From positions 1-41,941 of the IMG/VR virus record IMGVR_UViG_3300032331_002706: a stretch of DNA of 41,941 nucleotides, one strand, 5' to 3'. Source of the stretch: a virus. Shown in pieces: positions 38,593 to 41,941 of this stretch. Every line of letters starts with the position of its first letter. Position 1 is the first letter of the stretch. The position numbers and the translations under genes are program-made. The notes under the pieces were generated by a model. It ran no database searches and was not told where the DNA came from. It worked only from the letters and a program-made list of their open reading frames with translations.

Positions 38593-38848
38593 TAAATTAA
38601 AAGAAGCAACTACATTATTTTTTATACAAATAATATTATATGGTATCCTTTGTATAAACTTTAGAGCAGTAGCTCAGGCTCAGTATCATGTAGCTGCGGC
38701 TGCTGATTTTATTGTAGCATCACTTAATTTTTTTGTAATTAGAAAAATTGCAAATACAAATGATGCTGTTCATCAATGGGCTGGTTATGTTTTAGGTAGT
38801 GTAGCAGGCTCATATTTAGGAATTTACATCTCAACATTAATACATTAA
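38585..38848 (+). CDS. Small three-span membrane protein
   Basis: 87 residues. Three membrane segments: ~8-25 (ATTLFFIQIILYGILCI), ~37-54 (AAAADFIVASLNFFVI), ~66-84 (WAGYVLGSVAGSYLGIYI). It overlaps the preceding gene by eight bases. The inner sequence FRAVAQAQYHVAAAADF is Ala-rich with a conserved-looking Arg and Asp. Function unknown; a precursor transporter or anchor for the pathway is conceivable but not shown. Confidence 0.6.
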   Translation: MNSKLKEATTLFFIQIILYGILCINFRAVAQAQYHVAAAADFIVASLNFFVIRKIANTNDAVHQWAGYVLGSVAGSYLGIYISTLIH

Positions 38849-38858
38849 AATAAATTTT

Positions 38859-39698
38859 ATGTCAAAAATAGACCCAAATAAATTATTAATATCAAGTGAC
38901 TTCTATAGCGTACAAGGAGAAGGAAAAAGTACAGGTGTACCATCATATTTTGTACGTTTAGGAGTTTGTAACTTAACTTGTGGTATGTCTCGTAAATTTG
39001 CTAATCAATTAATGAAAGAAAAATCATTAGAAGATGGTGAAATATTTAAAGGAGATTTAGAACTAGAAGGTAAAGCGACATGGACTTGTGATTCAACCAG
39101 TCAATGGTTATGGAGAGGTGAAGATAAAGAATTTCAATACTTAATTGATCAATGGAAAGAACAAGGCATCTATGAAGATATATTAGATGGTACTATCCAC
39201 ATCATTTGGACTGGTGGTGAACCTACAATTAAAGGACATCAAGAAGCAATTTCTAATTTCTTTAAGTACTGGATTGAAGAGCCTGGATTAATGGATACTA
39301 TCAATCCATTTAGTGAAATAGAAACTAATGGTACTGTAGTAATTGAAGATGATTTATTTAAAATACTAGACCAAATCAATTGCTCACCTAAACTAACTAA
39401 TTCAGGTTTAGAAGCTAAACAACGTATCAATCCAGACGCCATCAAGCGTGTTATGGAACATTCAAATTATCAATTTAAATTCGTTATCAGCACTGAAGAT
39501 GATATTAAGGAAGTATTCCGTGACTTTATAGAACCATTCAGTATACCGCTTAAAAACGTTGTTTGTATGCCAGGTTTAGATAGTCAAACAGACTTTCATG
39601 AACGTACTCAATTTGTATTAGAAATGGCTAAGAAGTATAAATTTGTAGGTATGACAAGATTACATATTTCAGCTTGGGATAAAACATTAAATGTATAA
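38859..39698 (+). CDS. queE: QueE, 7-carboxy-7-deazaguanine synthase (radical SAM)
   Basis: 279 residues. The signature SSDFYSVQGEGKSTGVPSYF is followed by the FeS cysteines Cys37 and Cys41 (GVCNLTC) and Cys77 (TWTCDS). The last two are separated by 35 residues instead of the short gap of standard radical SAM proteins, a layout met in phage-type QueE. IIWTGGEPTIKG is the SAM-binding GGEP motif, EIETNGT the next block. It turns 6-carboxy-tetrahydropterin into CDG, the substrate of QueC. All four pathway enzymes lie within 4.5 kb. Confidence 0.9.
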   Translation: MSKIDPNKLLISSDFYSVQGEGKSTGVPSYFVRLGVCNLTCGMSRKFANQLMKEKSLEDGEIFKGDLELEGKATWTCDSTSQWLWRGEDKEFQYLIDQWKEQGIYEDILDGTIHIIWTGGEPTIKGHQEAISNFFKYWIEEPGLMDTINPFSEIETNGTVVIEDDLFKILDQINCSPKLTNSGLEAKQRINPDAIKRVMEHSNYQFKFVISTEDDIKEVFRDFIEPFSIPLKNVVCMPGLDSQTDFHERTQFVLEMAKKYKFVGMTRLHISAWDKTLNV

Positions 39699-39726
39699 AT
39701 TAAAAAACAATTAAAATTAAAAAAAT

Positions 39727-39903
39727 ATGCCTTATATTATTCTAAAATACGTAAACAGTAATGATAATAAACTTCCTGTCATTATGTTAGATATAAATGA
39801 TGAAGTGTGGGAATTTAAAGATAAAGAAGAAGCAGAACATATTGCTAGTGTTTTATCTCAAAACTCCACTACTGGAAAAGAATATGAAGTTAAGAAAGTT
39901 TAA
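39727..39903 (+). CDS. Small hypothetical protein (58 residues)
   Basis: ATG 39727 to TAA 39901-39903. MPYIILKYVNSNDNKLPVIM, then WEFKDKEEAEHIASVLSQNS, looks like a beta-beta-alpha domain. Spacing (29 bases after queE, 14 before the thioredoxin gene) and coding-like composition support it. No family recognised. Confidence 0.55.
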   Translation: MPYIILKYVNSNDNKLPVIMLDINDEVWEFKDKEEAEHIASVLSQNSTTGKEYEVKKV

Positions 39904-39904
39904 A

Positions 39905-39917
39905 CATATTTATTAAC
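39905..39917 (+). promoter_or_regulatory. Late-type motif CATATTTATTAAC abutting ATG
   Basis: The motif touches the ATG at 39918, so any transcript from it would be leaderless. The -33 position has no TTTG. Confidence 0.35.
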
Positions 39918-40202
39918 ATGAATAAACAATTATTTAAAGAAGCTATTAAACGTAAAGAAAAATTAATACTATTTTTCAATGCTTCTTGGTGTCCAGCCTG
40001 TAAAGAAATATCTCATGTTGTTGAACAAATCAAAACATCTAAACCTGATTACAAATTTTACGATTTAAAAGCAGACATGGATGGTGTGGAAGAATTAGAA
40101 GAAATATTTGATGTAGATTATTTACCATCACTGGTAATCATATCGGAAACGGGATACAAAGAATATTCAGGTACTAGACAAATAAAAAAGCTATTGCGAT
40201 AA
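39918..40202 (+). CDS. Second thioredoxin-like protein
   Basis: 94 residues with NASWCPACKEIS (WCPAC redox motif) near residue 24 and the cis-Pro region DYLPSLVIISETGY. It is not closely similar to the protein at 37606, so the two are probably not recent duplicates. Thiol reductant; the likely partners are ribonucleotide reductase or the pathway enzymes. Its last codons precede the folE promoter. Confidence 0.88.
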   Translation: MNKQLFKEAIKRKEKLILFFNASWCPACKEISHVVEQIKTSKPDYKFYDLKADMDGVEELEEIFDVDYLPSLVIISETGYKEYSGTRQIKKLLR

Positions 40203-40204
40203 AG

Positions 40205-40236
40205 CTTGTTTAAGCAAAAAAAATATGTTATATTAC
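40205..40236 (+). promoter_or_regulatory. Promoter of folE
   Basis: CTTG 40205-40208, 20 bases, TATATTAC 40229-40236; ATG at 40255. A small inverted repeat GCTT/AAGC overlaps the -33 side. Confidence 0.6.
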
Positions 40237-40254
40237 AAATACAAGTTATAAAAT

Positions 40255-40890
40255 ATGAAATTATTAAAAAAATCAAACGGAAGTTTACCCCGTACAGAAC
40301 AAGAAGTAAACGAAATGATTGACAATGCATCTTATTTTTATGGTAAGTTCTTACAATCAGTAGGCTTTGACTATGAAGCTGATAAACAAACAAGTGATAC
40401 ACCACGTCGTGTTGCTAAAGCTTGGCTAAAAGACCTAATCGTAGGTTCAGTTACAGACGAACCTAACATTACAGTATTCCCAAATGACGAAGGATATGAT
40501 GGATTAGTAATTCAATCAGGTATTCCTATTGTTAGTATGTGTGCTCATCATAACTTAGCATTTACAGGTTATGCTACTGTAGCTTACATACCTAAAGAAA
40601 ATGTAATTGGATTAAGTAAACTTAATCGTATTGTAGAATGGTTTTCTCGTAGACCACAAATGCAAGAATCATTAACACAACAAATTCATGATTATATTGC
40701 TGCTAAAATGGATTGTGAATCAGTAGCAGTTAGTATTGCTTGTAAACATACATGTTGTTCACATAGAGGAATAAAACATGGTTCTACAATGTCTACAAAC
40801 AAATTCAGTGGAGTGTTTATGGAAAAAGATAATCTGATCAGAGAAGAATTACTTCATGCTATTGAGATGAATGGAACTCCTATGAAATAA
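40255..40890 (+). CDS. folE: GTP cyclohydrolase I (FolE)
   Basis: 211 residues. The zinc and active-site residues are all present: Cys96 and His99 in VSMCAHHNLAFTG, and Cys167 in ACKHTCCSHRG, the same 71-residue spacing as in E. coli FolE. SDTPRRVAKAWL and LSKLNRIVEWFSRRPQMQE are further family blocks. It opens GTP to dihydroneopterin triphosphate, the first step shared by folate and 7-deazaguanine synthesis. Here it heads the preQ0 route with queD, queE and queC, from its own promoter. Confidence 0.95.
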   Translation: MKLLKKSNGSLPRTEQEVNEMIDNASYFYGKFLQSVGFDYEADKQTSDTPRRVAKAWLKDLIVGSVTDEPNITVFPNDEGYDGLVIQSGIPIVSMCAHHNLAFTGYATVAYIPKENVIGLSKLNRIVEWFSRRPQMQESLTQQIHDYIAAKMDCESVAVSIACKHTCCSHRGIKHGSTMSTNKFSGVFMEKDNLIREELLHAIEMNGTPMK

Positions 40891-40896
40891 AATTAA

Positions 40897-41064
40897 ATGA
40901 ATATGCAAGAAAAAGAATCAAAAACAAAACACCACTTTTATATTAGTTTAGTTAAATCTTTTGTTCGAGCAGGAGCAGGAGCTGTACTTATAAGTGGAAA
41001 TTATATATTAGCTGGTATTTTATTTATATTAGCTGAAATATTAGGAGTAGTAGAAGAATTTTAA
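40897..41064 (+). CDS. Small membrane protein (55 residues)
   Basis: ATG 40897 (or 40903) to TAA 41062-41064. Polar, basic start (MNMQEKESKTKHHFYISLVK), then Ala/Gly/Leu-rich hydrophobic sequence FVRAGAGAVLISGNYILAGI and LFILAEILGVVEEF, probably two short spans or a hairpin. Packed between folE and dut. Unknown function. Confidence 0.5.
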   Translation: MNMQEKESKTKHHFYISLVKSFVRAGAGAVLISGNYILAGILFILAEILGVVEEF

Positions 41065-41079
41065 AATTAAAAAAATAAT

Positions 41080-41532
41080 ATGGTTACAATTTACGCACAC
41101 AAAACAGACCCTAAAGCTGTTATCCCTAAAGTACAATATGGTGATACATCAGCTTGTTTTGACATCACATGTACTCAAACAACAGTAATACCTGCAAAAG
41201 GTACAGCTGTAGTACCTAATGGATTAAATCTAACAATACATGAATCTGAAAGATATTGGATGCAAATTCAATTACGTTCTAGTAAAGGATTCAAATATGA
41301 TTTAATACCACACTATGGTACAGTAGATGCTGGTTATACAGGAAATTTAGGTGTTAAAATATACAATGTTGGAGATACAGACGTTACAATTGAAGAAGGT
41401 GAACGTTATGCTCAAATAGCAGTTATTAAAAAACCTAAATACGAAATCATTGAATTAAACGATGATGAATTCGAGGAATTAAAATTAAGTCAAATGCGCG
41501 GAGACAAAGGATTTGGATCTTCTGGAAAATAA
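41080..41532 (+). CDS. dut: dUTPase
   Basis: 150 residues with the five dUTPase motifs in order: DTSACFDI, QLRSSKGFK, GTVDAGYTGNLGVKIY (catalytic Asp), ERYAQIAVI, and the C-terminal RGDKGFGSSGK arm that closes over the phosphates. It is a trimeric enzyme converting dUTP to dUMP, keeping uracil out of phage DNA and feeding thymidylate synthesis. Confidence 0.95.
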   Translation: MVTIYAHKTDPKAVIPKVQYGDTSACFDITCTQTTVIPAKGTAVVPNGLNLTIHESERYWMQIQLRSSKGFKYDLIPHYGTVDAGYTGNLGVKIYNVGDTDVTIEEGERYAQIAVIKKPKYEIIELNDDEFEELKLSQMRGDKGFGSSGK

Positions 41533-41548
41533 ACAAAAATAATATATT

Positions 41549-41797
41549 ATGGAATCATTAAAAAACTCATTCGAACATTTAAAAAATACAATTATCTCAT
41601 CTAACCCCAATCCGTGGTATGCTATGATGATTGATGCTTTAGGTCATTTCGAAAACGAATTTAATCAGCATTTAGCAACTGTAAGTCCTACAATTGAGGT
41701 TGCAGAACCAGTAGTGATTGAAGAACCAATTGTTGAAGAATCAACAGTGGTTGAAGAACCAGTAGTGAAAAAAACAGTTAAAAAAACAACTAAATAA
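41549..41797 (+). CDS. Small protein with Glu/Pro/Val-rich repeats
   Basis: 82 residues. The first 45 are helical (MESLKNSFEHLKNTII, ALGHFENEFNQHLATV). The rest repeats VVEEP-type units (EPVVIEEPIVEES, VVEEPVVKK) and ends in KKTVKKTTK. A low-complexity acidic-then-basic tail suggests a flexible linker or partner-binding tail. Function unknown. Confidence 0.55.
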   Translation: MESLKNSFEHLKNTIISSNPNPWYAMMIDALGHFENEFNQHLATVSPTIEVAEPVVIEEPIVEESTVVEEPVVKKTVKKTTK

Positions 41798-41812
41798 AAA
41801 TAAATAAAGGTT

Positions 41813-41941
41813 ATGTATCAAGGTATTTACTACTCTCATTCTGGAGAGGATAAAGGAACATGTTATTTAAGGGATGATAAGAAAGGTTGGTCATCCTTTA
41901 AATACTACCCTACAGTCTATAAATTAGATCGTGATGGTGAA
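41813..41941 (+). CDS. Probable family B DNA polymerase, N-terminus only
   Basis: 43 residues from ATG 41813, cut by the window. MYQGIYYSHSGEDKGTCYLR, then GWSSFKYYPTVYKLDRDGE, resembles the first beta domain of T4 gp43-like replicative polymerases, which have a Tyr-rich stretch leading to a Tyr-x-Pro motif before the exonuclease domain. Too little is present for certainty. If correct, the phage has this as its main polymerase and the family A protein at 15969 is an extra. Confidence 0.45.
   Translation, partial: MYQGIYYSHSGEDKGTCYLRDDKKGWSSFKYYPTVYKLDRDGE

Noticed and set aside
1-41941. Integrase, attachment sites or other signs of a prophage
   Set aside because: No integrase, repressor or att-type direct repeat was found; the gene content is that of a lytic phage, though the rest of the genome is not visible.

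Overview
This window is a contiguous, AT-rich piece of a tailed-phage genome with a contractile (myovirus-type) tail. Every gene I could support lies on the + strand. The host is probably a bacterium of the Bacteroidota. Many intergenic gaps carry a TTTG box, exactly 20 bases, then TATATTTA, which is the Bacteroidota housekeeping promoter layout (TTTG / TAnnTTTG). Purine-rich ribosome binding sites are mostly absent, and small lipoproteins and exported proteins have typical Bacteroidota-like signal sequences. The general plan is T4-like (gp32-type SSB, UvsX, RNase H-type exonuclease, DnaB-type helicase, sheath, gp19-type tube), but gene sizes and order are its own.

Layout. 1-15.4 kb is the late structural block: the end of a fibre-like protein, sheath, tube, a gp26-type protein and its overlapping partner (the position of tail assembly chaperones), tape measure, baseplate proteins, and a giant hub protein with three apparent enzyme domains. 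15.4-25.2 kb is replication: a short family A polymerase, SSB, UvsX, 5' nuclease, helicase, and a class II (B12-dependent) ribonucleotide reductase. Several small proteins here and at 4.4 and 25.2 kb share an N-terminal leader that may be a capsid-targeting sequence. 25.2-29.5 kb is an accessory zone: an AT-hook protein, an HNH endonuclease beside a broken tRNA-Leu-like sequence, two lipoproteins, a cyanophycinase, one normal tRNA-Gln, and a family of tRNA-like elements sharing one acceptor stem and T-arm but with very different middles. 29.5-34.5 kb holds exported and lysis-type genes: an NlpC/P60 hydrolase, a nucleotidyltransferase, membrane proteins, a holin-like protein, a beta-barrel-like protein and a GH19 endolysin with a peptidoglycan-binding domain. 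34.6-41.9 kb holds the preQ0 (7-deazaguanine) genes FolE, QueD, QueE and QueC with a TGT/DpdA-like protein, two thioredoxin-like proteins, dUTPase, and the start of a probable family B DNA polymerase.

How the genes work together. FolE, QueD, QueE and QueC form the complete GTP-to-preQ0 route. A transglycosylase-like protein in the same block suggests the product is placed in the phage's own DNA as a modified guanine, a known anti-restriction strategy. Replication genes run as one tight operon from a single strong promoter at 18545. The 34.6-41 kb genes have many individual promoters, several so close to the ATG that the mRNAs would be leaderless.

The features most likely to be new are the tRNA-like family at 27270-29148, the dispersed promoter/hairpin composites, the shared N-terminal leader duplicated with its promoter, the three-enzyme hub, and the variant QueC lacking its usual zinc cysteines. 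All functional statements are from reading the sequence; no database search was run.
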